Shown one piece after another: positions 7,373-17,800 of a DNA stretch of 44,055 nucleotides. The stretch is from an uncultured Christensenellaceae bacterium. GTDB taxonomy: Bacteria; Bacillota; Clostridia; Christensenellales; Borkfalkiaceae. Below the pieces are notes generated by a model, which did not search any database, was not told the origin of the DNA, and saw only the letters and a list, made by a program, of their open reading frames with translations. Location: positions 1 through 44,055 of the forward strand of contig CAJUSA010000016.1 of NCBI GenBank assembly GCA_910589015.1, written 5' to 3'. The stretch's first letter is position 1; every line of letters starts with the position of its first letter. Both the position numbers and the translations under genes were made by a program.

Positions 7373-8908
7373 ATGCAACACGAAAGAGTTCTGGTGCTCG
7401 ACTTCGGCGGGCAATACAATCAGTTGATCGCGCGCCGCGTGCGCGATCTCAAGGTCTATTGCGACCTCAAACCCTGCGATATGACCATCGAAGAGATCAA
7501 GGCGTATGATCCCATCGGCATCATCTTCACGGGCGGCCCGAACAGCGTTTACGGCGAGGGTGCGCCGCTTGTCGACAAAGCAATTTTTTCGCTCGGCATT
7601 CCCGTTCTCGGTATCTGCTACGGCGCGCAGCTCATTCCCTATCTTTTCGGCGGCAAGGTCGAACATGCCGAAACGAGCGAATACGGCAAACGCGAATTTT
7701 CGTTCGTGAAAGACAGTCCGCTTTCCAAGGATATTCCGCAGACGAGCGTTTGCTGGATGAGCCATACCGACCGCGTGACTGCACTCCCCGCGGGATTCGA
7801 GGTGCTCGCTGCCACGCAGTCGTGCCCGTTCACGGCGTTCGGCGATCTGAAAAAGAAGATTTACGGCGTGCAGTTCCACCCCGAAGTCGTCCATTCGGAA
7901 TACGGCAACAAACTGCTCGAAAACTTTTTATACGAAGTGTGCGGCGCGCACGGCGACTGGACGATGAAGGGCTTTGTCGCAGAACAGGTGCAAAAAATCA
8001 AGGATCGCGTGGGCGATAAGAAGGTGCTTTGCGCCATGTCGGGCGGGGTCGATTCCGCCGTTGCCGCCACGCTTGTGCACCGCGCGGTGGGCAAAAATCT
8101 TATCTGCGTGTTTGTCGATCACGGTCTGCACCGCAAAAACGAACCCGAAGAAGTCATGCAGGTATTCCGCGACGGGTTGGGCATGAATCTTGTGAAAGCC
8201 GACGCCGCCGAACTGTTTCTTTCTAAATTAAAAGGCGTGACCGATCCCGAGAAAAAACGCAAAATCATCGGCGAAGAATTTATTCGCGTATTCGAGAAGG
8301 AATCGAAAAAGATCGGCGCGGTCGACTTCTTGGTGCAGGGTACGATCTACCCCGACGTCATCGAGAGCGGAAAGGGCAAGAGTGCGGTGATCAAGAGCCA
8401 TCACAACGTGGGCGGTCTGCCCGACGTGGTGGATTTTAAGGATATTATCGAGCCGCTGCGCGATCTCTTCAAAGACGAGGTGCGCCGCGTCGGTACGGAA
8501 CTTGGGCTTGCCGATTCGATCGTCTGGCGCCAACCCTGCCCCGGTCCCGCGCTGGCGATCCGCATTATGGGTGAAGTGACCGAAGAAAAACTTGCAACGC
8601 TGCGCGACGCCGATTATATCTTCCGCGAAGAGATCGCGCAAGCGGGCTTACAGCGCGATATCTGGCAGTATTTCGCCGTGATTACCGACAGCAAGACGGT
8701 GGGCGTGCAGGGCGATTTCAGAACGTATGAAAACGTGATCGCGCTTCGCGCCGTGACGAGCGTCGACGCGATGACCGCCGACTGGGCGCGCATACCCTTC
8801 GACGTTCTCGAGCGTATTTCCACGCGTATCACCAACGAGGTCAAACACGCCAACCGGATCGTGTACGATATTACTTCCAAACCGCCTGCGACCATCGAAT
8901 GGGAATAA
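7373..8908 (+). CDS. guaA: GMP synthase (glutamine-hydrolysing)
   Basis: This 511-residue enzyme converts XMP to GMP using ATP and glutamine ammonia. The N-terminal class I glutamine amidotransferase domain has the nucleophile in GICYGAQL (Cys82) and the His/Glu pair in FHPEV (His169). The ATP-pyrophosphatase domain carries the PP-loop SGGVDS (from Ser223). The C-terminal dimerisation domain ends TIEWE, typical of GuaA. ATG 7373 is preceded by AAAGGAG. With guaB just upstream it completes the GMP branch. Confidence 0.98.
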   Translation: MQHERVLVLDFGGQYNQLIARRVRDLKVYCDLKPCDMTIEEIKAYDPIGIIFTGGPNSVYGEGAPLVDKAIFSLGIPVLGICYGAQLIPYLFGGKVEHAETSEYGKREFSFVKDSPLSKDIPQTSVCWMSHTDRVTALPAGFEVLAATQSCPFTAFGDLKKKIYGVQFHPEVVHSEYGNKLLENFLYEVCGAHGDWTMKGFVAEQVQKIKDRVGDKKVLCAMSGGVDSAVAATLVHRAVGKNLICVFVDHGLHRKNEPEEVMQVFRDGLGMNLVKADAAELFLSKLKGVTDPEKKRKIIGEEFIRVFEKESKKIGAVDFLVQGTIYPDVIESGKGKSAVIKSHHNVGGLPDVVDFKDIIEPLRDLFKDEVRRVGTELGLADSIVWRQPCPGPALAIRIMGEVTEEKLATLRDADYIFREEIAQAGLQRDIWQYFAVITDSKTVGVQGDFRTYENVIALRAVTSVDAMTADWARIPFDVLERISTRITNEVKHANRIVYDITSKPPATIEWE

Positions 8909-8911
8909 CTC

Positions 8912-8939
8912 AAAATACAGGGCTTCGGTCCTGTATTTT
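8912..8939 (+). terminator. Terminator-like hairpin after guaA
   Basis: A 10-bp inverted repeat, AAAATACAGG and CCTGTATTTT, surrounds an 8-nt loop four bases past the guaA stop. The T run is only TTTT within the stem. Confidence 0.7.
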
Positions 8940-8954
8940 GTTAAGGAAAATAAT

Positions 8955-10086
8955 ATGAATAAGATTACTGAAAAAAATTATTGCGCTGTGGACGTCGCGA
9001 AATTCGTGTTTGCGGTGCTCGTCGTTTCCATTCATCTTTTCGGAAACGCCTTCAAAGGAATGGCGCAGGACGGCGCGCCGCCCACGGGGAACGGGAATTT
9101 ATTCGTTCTTTTCGGATTTCCGCTCTATTATCTGTTTGCGCGCTTGGCGGTTCCCTTTTTCTTCCTTGCGTCGGGTTATTTTCTCTTCGGCAAGATCGAG
9201 CGCCGCCCGAACGAGGCGGGGACAATCGTACGGGGCTATTGCGCGCGGATCTTAAAACTCTTTGCCTTCTGGCTTGTTGTTTCCATTCCGATCATCGTCG
9301 ATAAATATTTTATCGACCGTTCGGTTTATGCTACGGCAAAAGAGGGCGCACTTGCCTTCGGACTTAAAATTCTGACGGGGGGGGGTGTACGGGGGGTCGT
9401 GGTATCTGATCGCGTCGGTCTTATCTGCGCTGCTCGTCTACGCTATGGCGAAGCGCTCGTTTGCCGCTAATGCCGTTCTTGCCGCGCTGTTCTATACGGT
9501 TGCCTGTCTTTCGTCAAGTTATTATCGTCTTTTATCCTTTCTTCCCGATTTTCCCGTTTTTCGCGGCATATGCGCGGCGGGGGATTTTCTCAACCGCTAT
9601 GCGCCGCCGTATCTGAGTTTTCTCAACGGTTATGTATTTTTCTTCCTCGGCAGAATTTTTGCACGCAAAGAATATGTGCTGTTCCGCAAAATCCGCATCG
9701 TTCTTCTCGTATTGTGCTTTCTATGCGCATATGCCGAGCTGTTTTGCACGACTTATTTTGCACTCAACGTTGCAACCGATTGTTATTTTATGCTCGTGCC
9801 GCTTGCCGCAGTCGTCTTTTTAAGTATAAAATCGATGAATCTGAAACCGCGTGCGGTTTATCTGCGCCTGCGCCGATGGAGTGCTTTTCTCTATTTATAC
9901 CATTTTGTATTTCTTCATGTGTTTTACCGCCTCGTTTATGCGTTCGGGTGGTCGTTCTTTATCGCAAATCCGTTCGCGACGGTTCTCGTATACGCGGTGA
10001 TCGTCTTTTCGGCGGAAATTGCCTGTCGGGCGCTGGTTTTACTAAGTGCCAAAAAGGGGCTTGCCTTCTTAAAATACTGCATATAG
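8955..10086 (+). pseudogene. Acyltransferase-3 family membrane protein, out of frame at a G9 tract
   Basis: Two adjacent frames make one acyltransferase-3 (OafA/WecH-like) protein. The first part (8955 to about 9376) begins NYCAVDVAKFVFAVLVVSIH, the usual first helix with its histidine. The second part (from about 9386 to 10086) starts with YGGSWYLIA and holds the remaining helices. They meet at nine consecutive G (9377-9385). Eight G would give a continuous frame of 376 residues reading LTGGVYGGSWYL. As written, translation stops at 9470 after 171 residues. Family members move acetyl or other acyl groups onto surface glycans. The GTG at 9385 is not a believable separate start. Either the gene switches by slipped-strand mispairing, or the tract is a sequencing error. 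Confidence 0.75.
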
Positions 10087-10128
10087 GGTATGATTTTTTC
10101 CCAAGAACACCAAATATCGTTAAAATAC

Positions 10129-10157
10129 TTGCTTAAAACCACTAAATGTGGTATAAT
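10129..10157 (+). promoter_or_regulatory. Sigma-A promoter of the topoisomerase operon, with a palindrome in the spacer
   Basis: TTGCTT (10129-10134), 17 nt and TATAAT (10152-10157), with TGG as an extended -10. The spacer contains the inverted repeat ACCAC-TAAAT-GTGGT (10138-10152), a possible operator. Confidence 0.75.
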
Positions 10158-10202
10158 CCCGTATGGATATTTTGTTTTGAATTTTTACGGATCGAGGTGT
10201 TT

Positions 10203-12260
10203 ATGGCGAATCATTACGATGCGAACGATATAACCGTACTCGAAGGGCTTGACGCGGTGCGTCTGCGCCCCGGTATGTATATCGGTTCGACGGGGCAAAG
10301 CGGGCTTCACCATATTCTCTGGGAAATCGTCGATAACGCGATCGACGAGGCTTCCAACGGCTTTGCGGACAAGATCGACGTGCGCATTCACAAAGACGGC
10401 AGCGTTTCGGTTGAGGACAACGGGCGCGGCATTCCCACCGATATTCACCCGAAGATGAAGGTTTCGGCGGTGCAGGTGGTGTTTACGCAACTGCACGCGG
10501 GCGGCAAGTTCGACGAGCATAATTATTCCTTCTCGGGCGGCCTGCACGGCGTGGGCGCGTCGGTCACGAACGCGCTTTCCGAGTGGCTCAAAGTCGAAGT
10601 TTACAAGGGCGGCAAGACCTATTTCATGGAATTTCATTCCTTTTACAACGAGGAAAAGAAGAAATTCGAATCGGGGATTCCCGTTGCGCCCCTCAAAGAT
10701 ACGGGCAAGAAAACCGACAAGCACGGCACGCGTATTCAGTTCCTGCCCGATAAAAACGTCTTTTCGACTACCGAAATTCAGCTTTCCAAGGTTTCGCACC
10801 GCTTAAAGGAACTTGCCTTCCTCAACAAGGGGCTTACGATCACGCTGACCGACGAGCGCATCACGAAGAACGAGTTCGAGGCGGGCAGCGGCAACGACGA
10901 CGCCATGCAGCTCGATCTCATGGGCGCGACCGAGCCGTATTCCGTGACCTACTGTTACGAGGGCGGCATTGCCGATTTTGCAAGTTATCTCAATGCGGAC
11001 AAGACGGCGCTCTATCCCAAACCGCTCTATTATTCGGGCGAACGCGACGGGATTCTCGTCGAATTTGCCGTGCAACACACCAAAGAGTACAGCGAGAATT
11101 TGTTCTCGTTCGTCAATAACATACCCACGCCCGAGGGGGGATTCCACGAAATGGGATTCCGCGCTGGGCTGACGCGCGTGCTCAACGACTATGCGCGCGA
11201 CAACAAGCTGCTCAAAGAAAAAGAGGCGAATTTCCTCGGCGACGACTTCCGCGAAGGACTGACCGCCGTGCTTTCCATCAAAATGAAGAACGTGCAGTTC
11301 GAGGGGCAGACGAAAACCAAACTCGGCAACCCCGAGGCGCGTTCGCCCGTGGAAGGCTGTACGGTCGAGGGACTTAAATCGCTTGCGAACGAGGCGAAGA
11401 ATAAAAAATCGTTTGACGAGATCATCAAAAAAGCGCACGACGCGGCGCGGGTGCGTATTGCCGCCCGTCAGGCAAAGGAAACGGCGCGCGCGAAGAACAG
11501 CATTGACAATTTGACGCTCGTGGGCAAACTTGCCGCCTGTTCGGGTAAGAAAGCCGAACTCAACGAACTGTTTATCGTCGAGGGCGATTCGGCGGGCGGT
11601 ACGGCAAAGCAGGCGCGCGTCCGTCAGTTTCAGTCTATTCTGCCCCTGCGCGGCAAACCGCTCAACGTCGAGAAAAAGCGGCTCGATCAGGTGCTTGCGA
11701 ACGAAGAGATCCGCACGATGATCTCGGCGCTCGGCGCGGGGATCGGCAACGATTTCAACCTCGATAAACTCAACTACCACAAGGTCATCATTCTTTCCGA
11801 CGCCGATCAGGACGGGTTCCATATCCGCTGCATTCTCTTGACGTTTTTCTTCCGTTATATGCGTCCGCTTGTCAACGCGGGACACGTTTACATCGGCATG
11901 CCGCCGCTCTATAAAGTGTATCGGGCGAATAATTCGGTCGTGGAATACGCTTACGACGACGATGAATTGCAGGAAAAGATCGAAAAAGTGGGCAGGGGTT
12001 ATCTTATCCAGCGCTATAAGGGGCTGGGCGAGATGAGCGCCGAACAGCTTTGGGAAACCACGCTCGATCCCATGCGCCGCAATCTGACGCAGGTGACGAT
12101 CGAGGACGCCGTGGCGGCGGATAACGTGATATCCATGCTCATGGGCGACAAGGTGGACGGCAGAAAAGAATTCCTGAATCTGAACGCAAATTTCAACAAA
12201 CAGGACGCCTTCATGGGGCGGGTCAAACTGAAGAAGGAGAACGGCGATGAAGAAGAATGA
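10203..12260 (+). CDS. Type IIA DNA topoisomerase, ATPase/TOPRIM subunit (GyrB/ParE)
   Basis: This 685-residue protein binds ATP and, with the A subunit, passes one DNA duplex through another. The GHKL ATPase domain shows EIVDNAIDEA, DNGRGIP and SGGLHGVGASV. The TOPRIM domain has EGDSAGG (from about residue 460) and DADQDG (about 533), which hold Mg2+. The C-terminal part contains YKGLGEMSAEQLWETT, typical of the family. I chose ATG 10203 with GAGGTG just upstream; an in-frame ATG at 10146 overlaps the -10 region. It overlaps the A-subunit gene by 14 bases. Gyrase versus topoisomerase IV cannot be settled from this subunit. The A-subunit's missing GyrA box argues for a topoisomerase IV-like or second enzyme. 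Confidence 0.92.
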   Translation: MANHYDANDITVLEGLDAVRLRPGMYIGSTGQSGLHHILWEIVDNAIDEASNGFADKIDVRIHKDGSVSVEDNGRGIPTDIHPKMKVSAVQVVFTQLHAGGKFDEHNYSFSGGLHGVGASVTNALSEWLKVEVYKGGKTYFMEFHSFYNEEKKKFESGIPVAPLKDTGKKTDKHGTRIQFLPDKNVFSTTEIQLSKVSHRLKELAFLNKGLTITLTDERITKNEFEAGSGNDDAMQLDLMGATEPYSVTYCYEGGIADFASYLNADKTALYPKPLYYSGERDGILVEFAVQHTKEYSENLFSFVNNIPTPEGGFHEMGFRAGLTRVLNDYARDNKLLKEKEANFLGDDFREGLTAVLSIKMKNVQFEGQTKTKLGNPEARSPVEGCTVEGLKSLANEAKNKKSFDEIIKKAHDAARVRIAARQAKETARAKNSIDNLTLVGKLAACSGKKAELNELFIVEGDSAGGTAKQARVRQFQSILPLRGKPLNVEKKRLDQVLANEEIRTMISALGAGIGNDFNLDKLNYHKVIILSDADQDGFHIRCILLTFFFRYMRPLVNAGHVYIGMPPLYKVYRANNSVVEYAYDDDELQEKIEKVGRGYLIQRYKGLGEMSAEQLWETTLDPMRRNLTQVTIEDAVAADNVISMLMGDKVDGRKEFLNLNANFNKQDAFMGRVKLKKENGDEEE

Positions 12261-14691
12261 GGTTGCAAAGGAAGAACCGCAGGGCACTTTGTTCGTCACG
12301 CCGCTCGAAGAGGTCATGCCCGCGGCGATGCTGCCTTACGCAGAATTCGTCATTATGGACAGAGCGTTGCCGCGCGTCGAAGACGGGCTTAAACCCGTGC
12401 AGCGGCGCATTCTGTATACCATGTACGAAATGGGGCTGCTGCCCGATAAGCCGCATAAAAAGTCGGCGCGTATTGTCGGCGACTGCATGGGTAAATATCA
12501 CCCGCACGGCGACAGTTCGGTTTACGACGCCATGGTGCGCATGGCGCAGGATTTCAACATGGGCAGAACGCTCGTCAACGGGCACGGCAACTTCGGTTCG
12601 GTCGACGGCGACCCCGCCGCCGCCATGCGTTACACCGAGGCGCGGCTCGAACCGCTCGCCCTCGAACTTTTGCGCGATCTCGAAAAGAATACCGTTCCTT
12701 TTTCGCTCAACTTCGACGATTCCTTAAAAGAACCCGATATGCTGCCGGGGCGCTTCCCCAACCTGCTTGTCAACGGGGCGTCGGGTATCGCCGTCGGGCT
12801 TGCGACCAATATACCGCCGCACAATCTTTCGGAAGTGATCGACGGCGTGATTGCCTTTATCGACCGCCCGACCATCAAGCTCGACGAGATCATGAAATAT
12901 ATCCCCGCGCCCGACTTCCCTACGGGCGGGTATATCGTTGCAAACGAGATCAAGCAGGCGTATGCGACGGGCAAGGGCAGAATTATCATTCGCGCCAAGA
13001 TCCGCGTCGAAGAGGGTGAGGGTGAAAAACGCAACATCGTCATTTACGAACTTCCTTATCAGGTGAATAAATCCAACCTGTTGCGCAAGATCGCCGAACT
13101 GCGCGAGGAAAAGAAAGACGAATTCGAAGGCGTTTTGCGCATTACCGACGAATCCGACCGCGCGGGCATGCGCGCCGTCATCGAAATCAACAACAATTGC
13201 GACGTCAACAAGGTCATGAAACTGCTTTATAAGTATACCGATCTCGAAACGTCGTTCGCACTCAACATGGTGGCGATCGCGGGCGGCAAGCCGCAGACGC
13301 TGGGGCTTTTGAGCATTGTTCGCTATTATGCCGCCTATCAGCGCGAAGTGGTGCTGCGCCGCACGAAGTTCGAGCTTGCGCAGGCGAAAGAGCGCTGCCA
13401 CATTTTAGAGGGGCTCATCATAGCGGTGCGCAATATCGACGAAGTCGTGAAGATCATCAAGACGGCGGAATCGACGGCGGACGCGCGCGAAAAACTCAAA
13501 AAACGCTTTGAACTTTCCGACCGTCAGGCGCAGGCGATCCTTGATCTGCGTCTTGCGCGGCTCACGCGGCTCGAAGTATTCAAACTCGAAGAAGAGCTCA
13601 AAGCGCTTAAAATCCGTATCGAGGAACTGACGGCGATCGTCAACAGCGTGCGCAAGCAGGACGAAGTCGTCAAAGAAGAGCTACTCGAAATCAAAAAGAA
13701 ATATCAACGTCCGCGCCGCAGCGATCTTGTGTATACGCTCGAAGAGGCGGGACCGCAGCGCGACGACGTGCGCGCACCGGGTTTTGCGAGTATCGTGGCG
13801 ATCAGCGCCGAGGGCAAACTCAAATGTATGCCCGAAAAGAACTTCAACATGTCGAACAAGGCGGTGGGCGAAAAGACCAAGAAATCGGCGGTGTGCGTAT
13901 GGACGGGCAGAATGCTTTCCGACGAGCAGCTTCTGATCTTTTCGGACAGGGGCAACGCTTACCGCGTACACGCCGATAAATTCGGCTGTAAGTTCAACGA
14001 ACAGGGCTACACGCTCAGCGAGCTGTTCGAGGACGCGGAAAAGGGCGAACGCCCCGTCGCCGTGTTCCGCGACGGCATCACGGAAGGCGACGTGCTCTTC
14101 ATTACCGAGCGCGGTATGCTCAAAAAGACGGCGTGGACGGAATACATCGTGCCCAAAAATTGTTTTCAGGCAATCCGCCTCAACGAGGGTGACAAGGTGC
14201 TTGCCGTGCAGAGCGATGCGCGCGATGAGGATGCGACGGTATTCTTCGTCACGAAAAAGGGCATGTGTCTTAATGCGAAAAAAGACGATATTCCCTTGCA
14301 GGGACGCGTTGCGGGCGGCGTGAAGGGGATCAACCTGAACGACGGCGACGGCGTTATATGGGCGTCGCAGGTCGATTGCGAAGAGGGCGAAGTGGTTACG
14401 GCGTTCACCGACGGCAGATATAAGCGCGTGATCGTGGGCACGATCGCGCCGTTGCCGCGTTACCGCAAGGGCGTGCAGATTGCCTCGCTCAAAAACGCGG
14501 AAGTCTTGTTTGCCGAATACGTCACGGTGCCTTACGCGCTTGCCGTGCTTAAAGAGGACGGCGTGTTTACCGAGATTACGACCGAAGATATCCCCATCGA
14601 CGCGACGAACACGCGCGGCAGAACACTCAAAGGCGTGAAGTGGACGGCAAAAGAAGTTTATGCCCTCAAATACCGCGAGTTGGACGAGTAG
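12247..14691 (+). CDS. Type IIA DNA topoisomerase, cleavage subunit (GyrA/ParC)
   Basis: This 814-residue protein cuts and rejoins DNA. RALPRVEDGLKPVQRRILY marks the start of the breakage-reunion domain. KYHPHGDSSVYDAMVRMAQ is the quinolone-resistance region. AAMRYTEARL carries the catalytic Tyr129. A coiled coil (about 430-490) separates the core from a C-terminal beta-pinwheel with repeated blade motifs such as GRVAGGVKGINL. The GyrA box (QRRGGKG), which lets gyrase wrap DNA and supercoil, is not recognisable in the first blade region (about 515-580). The N-terminal motif LEEVMPAAMLPYAEFVIMDRALP is also divergent. I therefore favour a ParC-like decatenase/relaxase over true gyrase. Its start lies within the B-subunit gene, giving coupled translation. 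Confidence 0.9.
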   Translation: MKKNEVAKEEPQGTLFVTPLEEVMPAAMLPYAEFVIMDRALPRVEDGLKPVQRRILYTMYEMGLLPDKPHKKSARIVGDCMGKYHPHGDSSVYDAMVRMAQDFNMGRTLVNGHGNFGSVDGDPAAAMRYTEARLEPLALELLRDLEKNTVPFSLNFDDSLKEPDMLPGRFPNLLVNGASGIAVGLATNIPPHNLSEVIDGVIAFIDRPTIKLDEIMKYIPAPDFPTGGYIVANEIKQAYATGKGRIIIRAKIRVEEGEGEKRNIVIYELPYQVNKSNLLRKIAELREEKKDEFEGVLRITDESDRAGMRAVIEINNNCDVNKVMKLLYKYTDLETSFALNMVAIAGGKPQTLGLLSIVRYYAAYQREVVLRRTKFELAQAKERCHILEGLIIAVRNIDEVVKIIKTAESTADAREKLKKRFELSDRQAQAILDLRLARLTRLEVFKLEEELKALKIRIEELTAIVNSVRKQDEVVKEELLEIKKKYQRPRRSDLVYTLEEAGPQRDDVRAPGFASIVAISAEGKLKCMPEKNFNMSNKAVGEKTKKSAVCVWTGRMLSDEQLLIFSDRGNAYRVHADKFGCKFNEQGYTLSELFEDAEKGERPVAVFRDGITEGDVLFITERGMLKKTAWTEYIVPKNCFQAIRLNEGDKVLAVQSDARDEDATVFFVTKKGMCLNAKKDDIPLQGRVAGGVKGINLNDGDGVIWASQVDCEEGEVVTAFTDGRYKRVIVGTIAPLPRYRKGVQIASLKNAEVLFAEYVTVPYALAVLKEDGVFTEITTEDIPIDATNTRGRTLKGVKWTAKEVYALKYRELDE

Positions 14692-14780
14692 ATGCCAAAA
14701 TATGGATATCGCGTGAAAAGTGTGTGAAAGTAGAAGTTTTACTTATACTATCTATAATCAAAGCTGATTGTAAAAATGTT

Positions 14781-14818
14781 GATTGCCTTGTCGAAAAAGT
14801 TGATTAAGGCAATCTTTT
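14781..14818 (+). terminator. Terminator of the topoisomerase operon
   Basis: A 9-bp stem, GATTGCCTT (14781-14789) and AAGGCAATC (14806-14814), is followed by TTTT. The 16-nt loop contains most of a Spo0A-type box and the -35 of the next promoter. Confidence 0.65.
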
Positions 14819-14828
14819 ATGTTATAAT
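14789..14828 (+). promoter_or_regulatory. Spo0A-type box and sigma-A promoter of the giant protease
   Basis: TGTCGAA (14789-14795) matches the 0A box exactly. It lies five bases before TTGATT (14800-14805), which is followed by 17 nt and TATAAT (14823-14828). Control by Spo0A is inferred from position only. Confidence 0.55.
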
Positions 14829-14889
14829 TGTATTGTGTGTTTTCATGATCTTTTGAAATTTGCACATAATTTGTACTTAGGGAGCGGGA

Positions 14890-17800
14890 ATGAAGAAGTT
14901 TATTCGGAAAAATATATTGCGGAGTTGTTCGGTCGCCATGGCGGCCTGTCTGATTGCGGGCGTCGCGTTTGCCGCGACGGGTAAAGAGGACCTTTCTTCG
15001 GGCTCGGCGTCGACTGCCGCGCCGTCGGGTCTGACCGACGTAACGGGTAAATACGATACGAGCGCGCTCAGACAGGAATACCTCAATCAGGACGTTGTTT
15101 CGGCGAATCCCGTCGATAAAAATCAGGAATACTGGTTCATCGTCGATTTGGGCGGCGAGAGTCTGATGGAATCGTTTAACCGCACCGATAAATATCCCAC
15201 GTTTGCCGCATATCTGAATTCGCAGGAAGGCAGAACGCGCCAGAGCGAACTTGCTTACGCGCAGCGCAAAGTGCTTTCCGCACTCGACAGAAAGGGCATT
15301 TCTTACGAAAAGAAATACGCCTATACCGAACTCATGAGCGGGCTTGCGCTCAGATTGAAATTGAAAGACGTTGCCGCGGTCAAAAAGGTCGGCGGCGTAG
15401 CGGGCGTGTACGTTTCCGAATCGTACGCCGTTCCCGCCGTCGCCGTATCGAACAACGCAAACGTTTATTCGACGGGCATCTATAATACGGAAGAGGCGCC
15501 CAACCACGGCGCGGGTTCGGTGATCGCGGTGCTCGATACCGGTCTCGATTACACGCACGCCGCGTTCGGCACGATGCCCGCGGGCACGCTCGGGCTGAAC
15601 AGCAACGACGTGGCGGCGAAACTTCCCACGCTTGAATCGTATAAGCGCATGTCGTCGCTCACGCTTTCCGACGTGTATTACAACGATAAAATTCCCTATG
15701 CTTACGACTATGCGGACGACGATACCAACGTCTATCCTTCCTATTCCACCCACGGCACGCACGTTGCGGGCATCATTGCAGGCAAGGACGACGCGACTAC
15801 GGTAAACGAAGAGGGCGATACGTTCGTCGGCGTTTCCCCCGACGCACAGCTCGTCATCTGCAAGGTGTTCACCGACGACCTCGAGGCAAAAGCGATCGGC
15901 GGGGCGAACAGCGTCGACATTCTTGCGGCGCTTACCGACTGCGTAAAACTCGGCGTCGACGTCATCAACATGAGTTTGGGTACGTCGGCGGGCTTTTCCG
16001 ACGAAACGGGCGTGGAATCGGGCGGTTATTTGATTTCCGAAGTCTATAAATCGATCGAAAACGCGGGCATCAGCCTTGTTGTCGCGGCGAGCAACGATTA
16101 CAGCTCGGGTTTCGGCGGCGCATACGGCACCAACCTCACTTCCAACCCCGACAGCGGTACGATCGGTTCGCCTTCGACCTATCCTTATTCGCTTTCGGTC
16201 GCGTCGATCAACGGCGTACCCGCGAATTACTTTATCGCCAACAAAAAAGAGGGCGTTTCCGAGGACGAGCAGGACGTCGTCTTCCTGACCGAGGCAAACG
16301 ACGCGAACGGAAAAAAATACGATTTCCTTGATAAACTGTATCTTTCCGCGGGCGTGACTACGACGGACGCGCAGGGAAACACCGTGCCCGACAAAACCAA
16401 AGACTTAACGCTCAAATATGTTGTCGTCGGCGGCGTAGGGCGCACGTCGAACTATACCAATTCGGTGAAAAATGCGCTTAAAGACGGCAGAACGATCGCT
16501 CTCGTCAAGCGCGGCGACATCAATTTTGCGGAAAAAGTGCAAAACGCCATGGCGAACGGCGCGATCGGCTGTATTATCTATAATAATGTATCGGGTACGA
16601 TCCGCATGTCGCTCGGCGAAGTCAACGATCCCATTCCCACCTGCTCGGTGAGCATGGACGCGGGCAATCTGCTTTTGAACGGTGTAACGGGCAACACGGG
16701 CACCGTCACCTTTAACTACGGCTATGCCGCAGGGCCGTTCATGTCTGATTTCTCGAGTTGGGGGCCCACTCCGAGCCTTGAACTTAAACCCGAGATCACG
16801 GCGCACGGCGGCGAGATCACGAGCGCCGTTCCCGGCGGTTACGAAACGCTTTCGGGCACGAGCATGGCGGCGCCCAACATGTCGGGTGCGATCGCCATTC
16901 TGCGCAATTATGTGCACGAAACCTATCCCGAATTGACGGGGAAAGCGCTTACCAACCGCGTTTATCAGCTTCTGATGAGCACGGCAACCATGGCGCGCAA
17001 CGAGGAAAATAACCCGTATTCCCCCCGTAAACAGGGCGCAGGGCTTGCGGGCATCAACGAGGCGATCAAAACGCAGGCTTACCTTACGACCGACGACGAA
17101 AAGGGCAACGAGCAGGATAAGCCGAAAATCGAACTCGGCGACGACAAAAAGAAAACGGGCGTTTACGAAATTCCCTTCGATATTCACAATATTTCGAGCC
17201 GCGTCAAGACGTACCGTCCCGATGTGTATGTGATGACCGAATCGCTTTCCACCGACTTGAAGACGGTCGCGGAAAAGGCGTATATGCTCGATAATTGCAA
17301 AATCGAAATCACGGCGGGAGGCAACGCCGTAGCCGAAGGCGGCGCAATCAGTGTTCCCGCAGGCGGCGAAGTGCACGTCGTCGTGAAGATCACGCTCGAC
17401 GCAGGCGCACGCGAATATCTTGACAAGACCTTTGCAAACGGCATGTTCCTCGAAGGTTACGTCCGTCTTATCGATAACGACGCGGACGGCGTCGAGCTGG
17501 GCATTCCCTATCTCGGTTTCTACGGCGATTGGAATCAGGCGCCGCTTTTCGACTGGTCGGTTTACGAAGTCGCGGAAAGCGAGGCGGACAGAACGGTCGA
17601 AGAAGAGGATAAAAAGAAGGCATCGGCGTCTTCTTCGCGCCCGCTCGGGCTTTACAACGACGGTGATTTTATCATCGGTCTGGGCGCCTATCTCTATGAT
17701 TTCGGCCCGACCGATAAAGAGATCGTCGCTTCTGACGAGCGCGCCGCGGTGTCGTGTTACGATATGGACGGCAGAAGAACGGTTTACGAATTTTATATGA

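Noticed and set aside
9385..10086. Second half of the acyltransferase as a separate gene from GTG 9385
   Set aside because: The GTG is part of the G tract, has no ribosome-binding site, and the product would lack the first helices and the family's N-terminal histidine.
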